Shown in pieces: positions 1-6,349 of a stretch of DNA of 6,604 bases (its first letter is position 1; every line of letters begins with the position of its first letter). The stretch is from the NCBI GenBank assembly GCA_016303085.1, contig JAEDMI010000137.1, positions 1 through 6,604 of the forward strand. The letters run 5' to 3'. The notes beneath the pieces were generated by a model. It worked only from the letters and a program-made list of their open reading frames with translations. It was not told the DNA's origin and searched no databases. Source of the stretch: Acetatifactor sp. (GTDB taxonomy: Bacteria; Bacillota; Clostridia; Lachnospirales; Lachnospiraceae). A program made the translations under genes and the position numbers.

Positions 1-1
1 C

Positions 2-52
2 GGGGATGAATATACTCCGGAGAAGGATGTGACACTTTATGCGAAGTGGGTG
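2..52 (+). other. C-terminal end of an InlB B-repeat (Listeria-Bacteroides/Flg_new) unit
   Basis: The first residues of the frame read YTPEKDVTLYAKW. This is the characteristic last strand of the repeat family (typically Y.P..D.TLYA.W). Only this end is in the window, so more copies may lie upstream. These repeats occur in secreted or surface proteins of Bacillota and Bacteroidota, which supports an extracellular location. Confidence 0.75.
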
Positions 53-2809
53 GAGCTTACCCTGTGGTCCTTTGACAATTATACGGCGAACAATAAGAAG
101 GGTGCCGTGGACTTAAAATGGGCGCAGCCCGATACCAATGCCAAAACATATAAACTGTACCGGTCTGCAGATGGCAGTACTTTCTCACAGATTTATTCTG
201 CGGAAGAATCAGTTTCAGTGAAAAGTGTCTCGGAAGCTTTTTTCTATAAGGGTAGGGCAGAGACATATACTGTGCCCTATTCGGGTTTTTACACCCTGAC
301 AGCAAGCGGTGCCCAGGGCGGTTCCTACGGTAACTATGCGGGAGGTCTTGGAGGCAGCGTCAGTGCAAAGTTTTATCTGACGGAAGGGGAGAAGCTTACC
401 ATTACAGCCGGCGGCCGGAACGGATATAACGGTGGCGGAGCAGCTTCAGCCTATGGCTGTGGTGGCGGCATGACAGTCATAAGTTCCGACATAAAAGGCA
501 CCCTGCTGATTGCCGGTGGCGGGGGTGGAGCCTGTGTTACGGGCGCCGGACTGGACGGCGGCAGCAATACAAGCCTGCGGGCGGATAATCTGTCTGACGG
601 TGTATCCGGCATGGCCGGAGGCGGCGCCGGACATGTGGGCGGCAATGCCGGAGAATATGAAGCCCATTATCACGTGGATGCAGCCGGAACGCTTACCGGG
701 AACAAGGACGGTACAGACAAGTCCATTAAAACAAGCGGGGGCTGCTATACCAGGAAAGCGACGGACAAAGAGACAAAGACGGGAACCTGCTCGTACAGCT
801 ACACATGGAGGGCAGGTGCTACTGAAACATGCGGGGGCTGCGGAGCTTATGCGATGCAGGTACACGTTCTTTGGAAAACTCATACATACAGTCCACACAA
901 CACCGGATTTTTTGGGGAGGAGCAAGGCGGCTACTGGCAGTGCAACAGATGCGGCGCGATGGGGAGCAGATGGGGCAGCAATACGGCAGGCTCAAGCGGA
1001 ACGCATCCGTATACCTACGATGAATCCGTCACGTACTATACCCTTTCCTGTGGGTATTTTGACGGAGAGGTATTGTCATCGTCACCTGCATACGGAGGAA
1101 GCAGTTATGTAAACAGTGCGTATGCGGTTTCCTCCGGATATACAGCCGGTGACCGTGCGGGAAACGGCTGTGTATCCATAGAATCGGAGCAGATCGGATA
1201 TATGAGCGGGCTTTCCATGAGTGGTGTAGCGGCGCCGGATTTGGCGGCACCGGATGGACCGGATGAGAATCTGGTAAAGTTGACGGCCATCAGTGCGTCT
1301 GCCGTGCAAGTATCCTTTGCAGAGCCGGAGGATAACGGCACGCAGTATTGGTGGAAAGCGGAATCCTACCGGGAAGGGACGGATACCCTGCTGTGTACAT
1401 CCAACATTACAAAGAATACCCTGAAATCAGGGATAAAGGGTTATTACTATGTGACAGACCGGAAAACGGATACTCCGGCCGATGCATCGGGAAACTTTAC
1501 CGCTGAAAGAAGTGTTGTGGTGCAGATGCAGGAGTACGTACAGTATCTTCATCTGGCGGCGGTGGATGTGGCGGGAAATGTCAGTGATACCATTCATGTA
1601 CAGCTGGATGCGGGAAACGTGAACTGGAAACTTTATACCGGACAGCTGCAGATAGGAAACGGAGAAAATGTATATGCCGCTTCAGAGAGTAAAACCTATT
1701 ATGTCAGAAGTGACGGAGTGACGCCTTTTCTGCTGCAGCACAGCGCATACATGGAAGGCAGGGCCACAAGGGGATATCAGCTGAACTATACCATCTATGA
1801 GACAGAGGTCAGGTGGCAGGACAGTTCTGCGGCACAAAATATCATTTATACGCCCTCCGGGGAAAACCCGGAAGCCGACATAGAGACGAAAGCAGAGAGT
1901 CTGATCTATTCAGTGAACGGTGTCACTCTTCTGGGGCAGTATCCCTATTCCGTGACGAGACGTACCAACCGGGGCAGTAATCTGGACAGTGAGCAGAGGT
2001 TTACCCTGGGCCGGGAAGCACACGGACAGTATATCCATATCATACCGAGAACCGGAGCAGATTATGTGAAGGACGGTAGAAAGGAAGTCCGGTATTCCGA
2101 TTCGGAATTGGATGCCGGAAACGGAATTACCGTTATCGGGGACGGGGAAGGCCCCGTGATCAGAGGACTTGAGATGCTGCGGGACCGGGAGCTGATTGAT
2201 AGGGTGTCGGAAAGCGTCAGTGTGACTGTAACGGCGGAGGATTTGCTTTCCGGTGTGGCTGATTTTTATGTGAAAGTAAGAAATACGGATAACTACAGCG
2301 AGCGCTTTTTTTGCCCGGAAAACGGTGCAGTGAACCTTGAAATCACAAGAGACGAGCCGCTATTTACAGGCAATTTTACGGTCACCGGCTACGCCGTAGA
2401 CAACGTGGGGAATGTGACGGAAGATTCCTTCGATATGACGGAGTTTGCCTTGGAGACCCGTATTGAGCGTATTCTGGAGCCTCATGTCCCTAATTTTAAG
2501 TGCGGGGAGAGCGGTATCCTATACATTACGACTTACGGCTATGCGGACAGGGTGGAGGTGGAGTTCCCTGCGGAGTTTCTTGCACTGAATCCGGGGCTGA
2601 ACCGAACCTTTGATTATACAAACCTGCAGCTGTACCGGCAGGAATCCGCTCTGCAGTTCATGATACCGCTGTATACCCCGGCAAATCAGAATTATCATGT
2701 GACGGTGCGGGCTTACAAAGGAGAAAAACGGTTGGAGAATTATCCGTCACTAAGCACGATTGAAGTGGGTGGAACGGTGTTGGATGAGTTCCGCACCAGG
2801 TTGAGATGA
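2..2809 (+). CDS. Large modular extracellular protein (InlB-type repeat end, Gly-rich domain, Ig/Fn3-like domains), 5'-truncated by window
   Basis: The reading frame is open from the first in-frame codon (position 2), so the gene starts upstream and the GTG at 29 is not the real start. 935 residues are visible, numbered here from position 2. Residues 1-16 (YTPEKDVTLYAKW) match the end of an InlB B-repeat/Flg_new unit. Residues 34-65 look like an Fn3-type strand pattern (VDLKW, YKLYRSADG). Residues 89-394 form a Gly-rich domain like Pfam Gly_rich, opening YTVPYSGFYTLTASGAQGG and closing AGNGCVSIE, with a Cys-rich insert inside. Two Ig-like regions end in similar motifs, AAVDVAGNVS (about 519-528) and GYAVDNVGNVT (about 796-806). 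The C-terminus (VLDEFRTRLR) has no LPXTG, transmembrane helix or charged anchor tail. It overlaps a prepilin-peptidase-like gene, so I infer a surface adhesin or pilus-associated protein. The domain style is clear, but the exact role is not. Confidence 0.85.
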   Translation, partial: GDEYTPEKDVTLYAKWVELTLWSFDNYTANNKKGAVDLKWAQPDTNAKTYKLYRSADGSTFSQIYSAEESVSVKSVSEAFFYKGRAETYTVPYSGFYTLTASGAQGGSYGNYAGGLGGSVSAKFYLTEGEKLTITAGGRNGYNGGGAASAYGCGGGMTVISSDIKGTLLIAGGGGGACVTGAGLDGGSNTSLRADNLSDGVSGMAGGGAGHVGGNAGEYEAHYHVDAAGTLTGNKDGTDKSIKTSGGCYTRKATDKETKTGTCSYSYTWRAGATETCGGCGAYAMQVHVLWKTHTYSPHNTGFFGEEQGGYWQCNRCGAMGSRWGSNTAGSSGTHPYTYDESVTYYTLSCGYFDGEVLSSSPAYGGSSYVNSAYAVSSGYTAGDRAGNGCVSIESEQIGYMSGLSMSGVAAPDLAAPDGPDENLVKLTAISASAVQVSFAEPEDNGTQYWWKAESYREGTDTLLCTSNITKNTLKSGIKGYYYVTDRKTDTPADASGNFTAERSVVVQMQEYVQYLHLAAVDVAGNVSDTIHVQLDAGNVNWKLYTGQLQIGNGENVYAASESKTYYVRSDGVTPFLLQHSAYMEGRATRGYQLNYTIYETEVRWQDSSAAQNIIYTPSGENPEADIETKAESLIYSVNGVTLLGQYPYSVTRRTNRGSNLDSEQRFTLGREAHGQYIHIIPRTGADYVKDGRKEVRYSDSELDAGNGITVIGDGEGPVIRGLEMLRDRELIDRVSESVSVTVTAEDLLSGVADFYVKVRNTDNYSERFFCPENGAVNLEITRDEPLFTGNFTVTGYAVDNVGNVTEDSFDMTEFALETRIERILEPHVPNFKCGESGILYITTYGYADRVEVEFPAEFLALNPGLNRTFDYTNLQLYRQESALQFMIPLYTPANQNYHVTVRAYKGEKRLENYPSLSTIEVGGTVLDEFRTRLR
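266..1183 (+). other. Gly-rich domain (Pfam Gly_rich-like) with long internal insert
   Basis: This covers residues 89-394 of the large surface protein. The opening YTVPYSGFYTLTASGAQGG, then AGGLGGSVSAKFYLTEGEKLTI, GGGAASAYGCGGG and LLIAGGGGG, follow the strand-and-glycine pattern of Gly_rich domains. The usual closing AG-G-V-I-like segment appears as AGNGCVSIE. Between the last glycine run (about residue 215) and the close lie about 150 residues of Cys-, Tyr- and His-rich sequence, which form an insert. The glycine codons (GGN) make this stretch the most GC-rich part of the window and create several long spurious reading frames on both strands. Confidence 0.65.
740..1054 (+). other. Cys-rich, zinc-ribbon-like insert within the Gly-rich domain
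   Basis: This covers residues 247-351 of the large protein. It has seven cysteines: a GGCY (C248), GTCSY (C263), a CGGCG pair (C277, C280), a CNRCG pair (C314, C317) and SCGYFDGE (C350). The two CxxCG knuckles are 34 residues apart, which is the layout of a treble-clef or zinc-ribbon site. Histidines lie nearby (HYH before the insert; H288, H294, H299 between the pairs). I infer either metal binding or a disulfide-bonded loop. No outside family is assigned. Confidence 0.5.
1271..1609 (+). other. Ig/Fn3-like extracellular domain 1
   Basis: Residues 424-536 of the large protein begin with a strand pattern KLTAISASAVQVSFAEPEDNG and end with the hallmark AAVDVAGNVSDTIHVQL, the last strand of many bacterial Ig-like and Fn3-like domains. 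They include one cysteine (C465). The fold is inferred from strand spacing and the closing motif. Confidence 0.5.
2150..2437 (+). other. Ig-like extracellular domain 2
   Basis: Residues 717-812 of the large protein run from GPVIRGLEMLRDRELIDR through SVSVTVTAEDLLSGVADFYVKV to GYAVDNVGNVTEDSF. The phrases 'AEDLLSGVA' and 'AVDNVGNV' are typical of bacterial Ig-like modules in surface proteins. The closing motif resembles that of domain 1, but the rest does not repeat closely. Confidence 0.5.
2806..2809 (+). promoter_or_regulatory. ATGA start-stop overlap (translational coupling site)
   Basis: The stop TGA of the large surface protein shares bases with the ATG of the membrane peptidase-like gene. 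An AGG at 2798-2800 gives only a weak ribosome-binding site, 5 bases before the ATG. The arrangement suggests that ribosomes finishing the first gene reinitiate on the second, so the two are likely made together. Confidence 0.7.
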
Positions 2810-3252
2810 GGGAAGTATTGTGGGGCGTAATAGCTCTTTGCCTGCTGTTTGCCTGTGTCACAGATTGCAGAACCTGTCGGGTGTATAACTTTACCTGGTG
2901 GATATCGGGGACAGCAGCGATATTGCTTTTGATGACGGGAAAGAATTGTCTGAGCATGGAAGATGTTGTGGGACTTGGCCTGTTTGTTTTTTTACAAATG
3001 CGATTCTTTTCTGAGATGTACGGAAAAGCAGACTGTTATGCTTTCTGTGTATGCGCTTTGGCGGAGGCGGCAGCAGGAATGGGACTTTGGGAATACCTTG
3101 TACATATGCTGGGAGCATTTTGTCTGTTGGCAGTAGTTCAGGCATTTTGTCGAAATATTGACAAACGTGGAAATTTGAAGCGACCGGTGCCTTTTCTGCC
3201 TTACATTACCCTTGCTTTCTGGGCGCTGCTTTGGTATCATTATACCTGTTAA
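2806..3252 (+). CDS. Prepilin peptidase-like membrane protein (A24 / TadV-CpaA type)
   Basis: This 148-residue protein is mostly hydrophobic, with about five or six membrane segments (roughly residues 3-19, 27-45, 53-67, 77-93, 97-115 and 128-146). A24 aspartic peptidases cut the leader of type IV or Flp-type prepilins at the cytoplasmic membrane and use two aspartates. Here D20 sits in TDCRTCRVYN, matching the family's D-x-R-x-x-x-(I/V)-(P/Y)-N pattern. D76 sits in YGKAD, in place of the usual GxGD. A proline-rich VPFLP near residue 130 matches the late IPF-like segment of the family. The short length and absence of an N-terminal zinc and methylase domain fit TadV/CpaA rather than PilD. Oddities are Ala in place of the second motif glycine, and 11 cysteines in 148 residues. 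It overlaps the surface-protein gene by 4 bases. No pilin is visible in the window, so the substrate is inferred. Confidence 0.72.
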   Translation: MREVLWGVIALCLLFACVTDCRTCRVYNFTWWISGTAAILLLMTGKNCLSMEDVVGLGLFVFLQMRFFSEMYGKADCYAFCVCALAEAAAGMGLWEYLVHMLGAFCLLAVVQAFCRNIDKRGNLKRPVPFLPYITLAFWALLWYHYTC

Positions 3253-3267
3253 TTATACATTGTGAAT

Positions 3268-3279
3268 GGAGAAAGAGAG
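3268..3279 (+). promoter_or_regulatory. Purine-rich ribosome-binding site deciding the glycosyltransferase start
   Basis: GGAGAAAGAGAG lies just upstream of the ATG at 3287 and ends 7 bases before it. It begins at the last base of an earlier in-frame ATG (3266). The bases before that ATG are AT-rich (TTAATTATACATTGTGA) and offer no Shine-Dalgarno match. This favours 3287 as the start. Its protein opening MITISLCMIVKNEE is also the usual opening of this family. Confidence 0.55.
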
Positions 3280-3286
3280 TGGCGGC

Positions 3287-4309
3287 ATGATTACAATTTC
3301 TCTGTGTATGATTGTAAAAAATGAAGAAGGAAACCTGAGAAGGTGTCTGGACAGTGTGGCGGATTTGGTGGATGAAATCGTGATTGTGGACACCGGTTCC
3401 ACGGATTGCACGAAAAGTCTTGCCGCAGAGTATACGGAGAATATCTACGATTTTAAATGGATTGATGATTTCAGTGCGGCCAGGAACTTTGCTTTTTCCA
3501 AGGCAACGAAGGAGTACATATATTCCGCGGATGCGGATGAAGTGCTGAATGAAGAGAACAGGGAGCGGTTCCGGATTTTAAAAGAAACACTTCTTCCGGA
3601 GGTGGAAATCGTACAGATGAAATACGGGGGACAATTGCGCTTCCGCACGGTATACAATTTTGATGAAGAATATCGCCCCAAGCTGTTTAAGCGTCTGAGA
3701 CAATTTGTGTGGCAGGAGCCTATCCATGAGACGGTGAGACTGGAACCGGTGGTTTATGACAGTGATATTGTGATTACGCACCTCCCGGAGAACAGTCATG
3801 CAAAACGTGACCTTGCAGTATTCTGTAAGCATTGCAACGGCGGTTATCGGTTGCCTGCCCGACTCCATAGTATGTATGCCAGGGAATTGCTGATGGCGGG
3901 AGATGCGGATGATTTTGCCCGGGCAGCGGATTTCTTTGCGGCATCGGCAGCAGACGTAACCCGCAATGGGGAAGAAATTGCGGAGGCCTGCTGTATTGTT
4001 GCCCATGCTGCCAGACTGGCGGGAGATACAGTGAGATTTTTCAAGTATGCGTCCAAGGTCATAGCAGAGGAGGCAAACTCGGAAATATGCTGTGAAATGG
4101 GGCATTTTTATGAGGATACAGGGGACGACGAGGAAGCGGCTGTCTGGTACTATAACGCAGTTTACGAGACACAGCCGATTCTGAATATTCGCTCGGGAGG
4201 CAGAGAGGGCCTGGAAGGGTTGATGCGGTGTTATCAGCGGCTGGGATGTGAGGAGCAGGTGGAGATTTACCGAAATGAACTGAACAGACGGATTGCAGCG
4301 GGAGAATAG
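3287..4309 (+). CDS. Family 2 glycosyltransferase with C-terminal TPR-like region
   Basis: Starting at the ATG at 3287 gives 340 residues; the in-frame ATG at 3266 would add seven and has no good ribosome-binding site. The N-terminal part (about 1-150) is a GT-A domain: ISLCMIVKNEEGNLRRCL at the start, VDTGSTDCT (34-42) for nucleotide binding, FSAARNFAFSKA, then the metal-binding D-x-D as SADADE (80-85). WQEPIHE (142-148) is another family hallmark. The C-terminal half (about 195-335) has helical pairs such as EMGHFYEDTGDDEEAAVWYYNAVYE, which look like tetratricopeptide repeats. No membrane segment is evident, so it should act in the cytoplasm on a nucleotide-sugar donor. The layout resembles SunS-type and TPR-bearing GT2 proteins, but the acceptor cannot be read from sequence. 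It follows the peptidase gene by 34 bases, so it may glycosylate the surface or pilus protein (inference). Confidence 0.85.
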   Translation: MITISLCMIVKNEEGNLRRCLDSVADLVDEIVIVDTGSTDCTKSLAAEYTENIYDFKWIDDFSAARNFAFSKATKEYIYSADADEVLNEENRERFRILKETLLPEVEIVQMKYGGQLRFRTVYNFDEEYRPKLFKRLRQFVWQEPIHETVRLEPVVYDSDIVITHLPENSHAKRDLAVFCKHCNGGYRLPARLHSMYARELLMAGDADDFARAADFFAASAADVTRNGEEIAEACCIVAHAARLAGDTVRFFKYASKVIAEEANSEICCEMGHFYEDTGDDEEAAVWYYNAVYETQPILNIRSGGREGLEGLMRCYQRLGCEEQVEIYRNELNRRIAAGE

Positions 4310-4327
4310 GCGAATGCGGAAAGAAAC

Positions 4328-4335
4328 AGGAAAGG
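4328..4335 (+). promoter_or_regulatory. Probable ribosome-binding site of hisC, long spacing
   Basis: AGGAAAGG lies in the 39-base gap and ends 13 bases before the ATG at 4349. This is longer than the usual 5-10. No better purine run and no alternative start is closer, and the protein start MKWEENIRKVVPYV fits the family. Translation may also depend on ribosomes arriving from the glycosyltransferase gene. Confidence 0.45.
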
Positions 4336-4348
4336 TGCGGTAGTTAAG

Positions 4349-5410
4349 ATGAAGTGGGAAGAAAATATACGAAAAGTGGTACCTTATGTGGCGGGGGAAC
4401 AACCAAATAAACCCAACATGATAAAGCTGAATACCAATGAATGTCCTTATCCGCCGGCTCCCGGTGTGGAGAAGCTGGCAGCAGAACTGGACTGTGATGC
4501 ACTGAGGCTGTATCCGGATTCCAATACCACGTTGCTGGTAAATGCGCTGGCGGAGTACTATCATGTAAGGCCCGGTCAGGTATTTGTGGGTGTGGGCTCA
4601 GATGATGTGCTGTCCATGGCATTTATGACTTTTTTCAACGGAGAAAAACCAATACTTTTTCCTGACGTGACCTATTCCTTTTACGATGTATGGGCAGAAC
4701 TGTACCGGATTCCCTATAAGACCTGCCCTCTGGATGAAAACTGGCACATACGTCCCGAGGATTATAAACAGCCTAACGGCGGCGTGATTTTTCCCAACCC
4801 GAATGCTCCTACCGGTGTGTTGGAGAGTTTGGAGACGGTGGAGGAGATTATCGCGGCAAACAGGGATGTGATTGTCATTGTGGATGAGGCATATGTGGAT
4901 TTTGGCGGCAACAGCGTTCTGCCTCTGCTGGAGAAATACGATAACCTGCTGGTGGTACAGACATTCTCTAAGTCCCGCGCAATGGCGGGCTTAAGAATCG
5001 GCTTCTGCATCGGCAGCGAGAAGTTGATTGGATATTTGAATGACGTGAAATTTTCCTTTAATTCTTATACGATGAATTTCCCTTCCCAGGTGCTGGGTGT
5101 GGAGGCGGTGAAAGATGATGCCTATTTCAAAGCTACAACGGCTAAAATCGTGGCTACCCGGGAGAGGGTGAAAAGGGAACTGAAAGAAATGGGATTTTCT
5201 TTTCCGGATTCCAGGACTAATTTTATATTTGCCACTCACGAGACAATCCCGGCAAAACAGATTTTTCAAGCTCTGAGAGAGGCGGATATCTATGTGAGAT
5301 ATTGGGATAAACCAAGGATTTCGGAGTATCTGAGAATTACGGTGGGAACCGATGAACAGATGGACAGACTGACAGAGTTCTTACGGGATTATGTGATGAA
5401 GCACAGGTAG
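4349..5410 (+). CDS. hisC: Histidinol-phosphate aminotransferase
   Basis: The enzyme is PLP-dependent and transfers an amino group from glutamate to imidazole-acetol phosphate, giving histidinol phosphate in histidine biosynthesis in the cytoplasm. The 353 residues match the usual family length. Visible motifs in order are KLNTNECPYPP (26-36), RLYPDSNT (53-60), VGVGSDDVL (80-88, cofactor phosphate region), NPNAPTG (150-156), DEAYVDF with PLP-contacting D179 (179-185), TFSKSRAMAGLRIGF with the Schiff-base lysine K208, and KPRISEYLRITVGT (321-334) with the substrate-carboxylate arginine R329. The last segment is typical of HisC rather than CobD. No other his gene is in the window, so it is separate here from any his operon. 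A related aromatic or phosphoserine aminotransferase role is possible but less likely. No leader, T-box or terminator is seen in the short upstream gap. Confidence 0.88.
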   Translation: MKWEENIRKVVPYVAGEQPNKPNMIKLNTNECPYPPAPGVEKLAAELDCDALRLYPDSNTTLLVNALAEYYHVRPGQVFVGVGSDDVLSMAFMTFFNGEKPILFPDVTYSFYDVWAELYRIPYKTCPLDENWHIRPEDYKQPNGGVIFPNPNAPTGVLESLETVEEIIAANRDVIVIVDEAYVDFGGNSVLPLLEKYDNLLVVQTFSKSRAMAGLRIGFCIGSEKLIGYLNDVKFSFNSYTMNFPSQVLGVEAVKDDAYFKATTAKIVATRERVKRELKEMGFSFPDSRTNFIFATHETIPAKQIFQALREADIYVRYWDKPRISEYLRITVGTDEQMDRLTEFLRDYVMKHR

Positions 5411-5487
5411 ATATTATACGACAGAGTATAAATCCTCAAGTTAAGCATGAAACAGAGAAACAAGTATAGAAGATTGGAGAAAAATAT
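5411..5487 (+). other. Intergenic gap with a short AT-rich inverted repeat
   Basis: This is the longest non-coding stretch in the window (77 bases). It contains TTATAC at 5414-5419 and GTATAA at 5426-5431, a 6-base perfect inverted repeat around a 6-base loop. It is not GC-rich and is not followed by a T run, so it does not look like an intrinsic terminator. No -35/-10 pair of good quality is seen either, though AT-rich -10-like strings (TATTAT, TATAAA, TATAGA) are present. A weak promoter for the DUF368 gene cannot be excluded. Confidence 0.3.
5476..5480 (+). promoter_or_regulatory. Ribosome-binding site of the DUF368 gene
   Basis: GGAGA with 7 bases to the ATG at 5488 is a clear, well-spaced Shine-Dalgarno sequence. 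It supports this start over later ones. Confidence 0.7.
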
Positions 5488-6333
5488 ATGATTAAAAGTA
5501 TTTTAAAAGGGATGGTAATCGGTATCGCGAACATTGTTCCCGGAGTCAGCGGAGGTACCATGATGGTATCCATGGGAATTTATGACAAGCTGATTCACTG
5601 TATCACACACCTGTTCAGCGAGTTTAAGAAGAGTGTCGCGTTCCTGTTCCCCATTGCAATCGGGATGTTGGTAGCTATTGCGGGCAGTGCGGTGGGGCTG
5701 ACCTGGCTGTTTGAGCATTTTCCCATCCAGACGAATCTGCTTTTTATCGGTCTGATTTTGGGAGGTCTTCCGGCTATCTGGAAAAATGTGAAGGGCAACA
5801 GACTTAAAGTAGGTCATGTCATTGCTGCCCTGCTCTTTTTCGGCATGGTGGTAGGTCTGGCAGCCATGGGAGAGACAGAGGGGACAGCCGCTGATTTATC
5901 CTTTAATCTGGTGAATGTATTATTGCTGTTTCTGGTGGGTATTGTTGCGGCAGCAACCATGGTGATTCCCGGAGTCAGCGGCTCCATGATGCTGATGCTC
6001 ATGGGCTTTTATTATCCCGTGCTAAACGCAATTAAGAATTTTATATCGGCTTTAGTTCATCTGGATATGAACGGGATTCTTGTCGGATGCGGTATTTTGA
6101 TACCCTTCGGTCTGGGCGTGGTAGCCGGTGTCTTCGGCATCGCAAAGCTGGTTGAGGTTATTTTTGAAAAATTTCCCATGTATGCTTATTGGGCAATTAT
6201 CGGTCTGATTGTGGCATCACCTTTTGCCATTCTGCTTATGGGAACTTTCCCTGCGGTTACGGCTGTAAGCGCGGTGACCGGAGTCGTGGCGCTGGCAGCA
6301 GGTGTAATCATTGCCATGAAGCTGGGAGAATAA
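5488..6333 (+). CDS. DUF368 membrane protein, undecaprenyl-phosphate translocase family (PopT-like)
   Basis: This 281-residue, highly hydrophobic protein has roughly eight or more membrane-spanning or re-entrant segments. Two copies of the family hallmark are visible: IVPGVSGGTM (16-25) near the N-terminus and VIPGVSGSMM (159-168) in the middle. They mark the two halves of an internal repeat. NLLFIGLILGGLPAIWK (83-99) is also typical. DUF368 proteins have been shown to move the lipid carrier undecaprenyl phosphate back across the cytoplasmic membrane for reuse in peptidoglycan and other envelope polymers (knowledge of the family). Transport here is by family membership only. It is separated from hisC by 77 bases and sits just before a methyltransferase start. 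Family length and motifs are complete, and there is no sign of truncation. Confidence 0.85.
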   Translation: MIKSILKGMVIGIANIVPGVSGGTMMVSMGIYDKLIHCITHLFSEFKKSVAFLFPIAIGMLVAIAGSAVGLTWLFEHFPIQTNLLFIGLILGGLPAIWKNVKGNRLKVGHVIAALLFFGMVVGLAAMGETEGTAADLSFNLVNVLLLFLVGIVAAATMVIPGVSGSMMLMLMGFYYPVLNAIKNFISALVHLDMNGILVGCGILIPFGLGVVAGVFGIAKLVEVIFEKFPMYAYWAIIGLIVASPFAILLMGTFPAVTAVSAVTGVVALAAGVIIAMKLGE

Positions 6334-6334
6334 T

Positions 6335-6340
6335 AGAAGG
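6335..6340 (+). promoter_or_regulatory. Ribosome-binding site of the methyltransferase gene
   Basis: AGAAGG lies immediately after the DUF368 stop, 9 bases before the ATG at 6350. With a 16-base intergenic gap it implies co-transcription of the two genes. Confidence 0.6.
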
Positions 6341-6349
6341 AACAAAAAG

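Noticed and set aside
29..31. GTG at 29 as the start of the large surface protein
   Set aside because: The frame is open to the window edge, and the codons before 29 complete the InlB-type repeat motif, so the gene begins upstream.
446..925. Long minus-strand reading frame (159 codons) across the Gly-rich region
   Set aside because: It lies opposite the Gly-rich coding sequence, where GGN codons remove stops from other frames. The protein is Pro/Ala/Cys-biased with no family features and no ribosome-binding site.
510..1112. Long plus-strand frame (200 codons) inside the surface protein gene
   Set aside because: It is an out-of-frame shadow of the same GC-rich region. The real frame has coherent domains across it.
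3578..4564. 328-codon minus-strand frame across the glycosyltransferase and hisC
   Set aside because: It spans two well-recognised plus-strand genes and their gap. Its composition (Arg, Cys, His, Ile-rich) matches no family.
5414..5431. Terminator after hisC
   Set aside because: The stem is only six AT-rich pairs and is not followed by a T run.
5412..5470. Promoter for the DUF368 gene
   Set aside because: TATTAT, TATAAA and TATAGA strings occur, but none has a good -35 at 16-18 bases; TTAAGC before TATAGA matches poorly and would start transcription at the ribosome-binding site.
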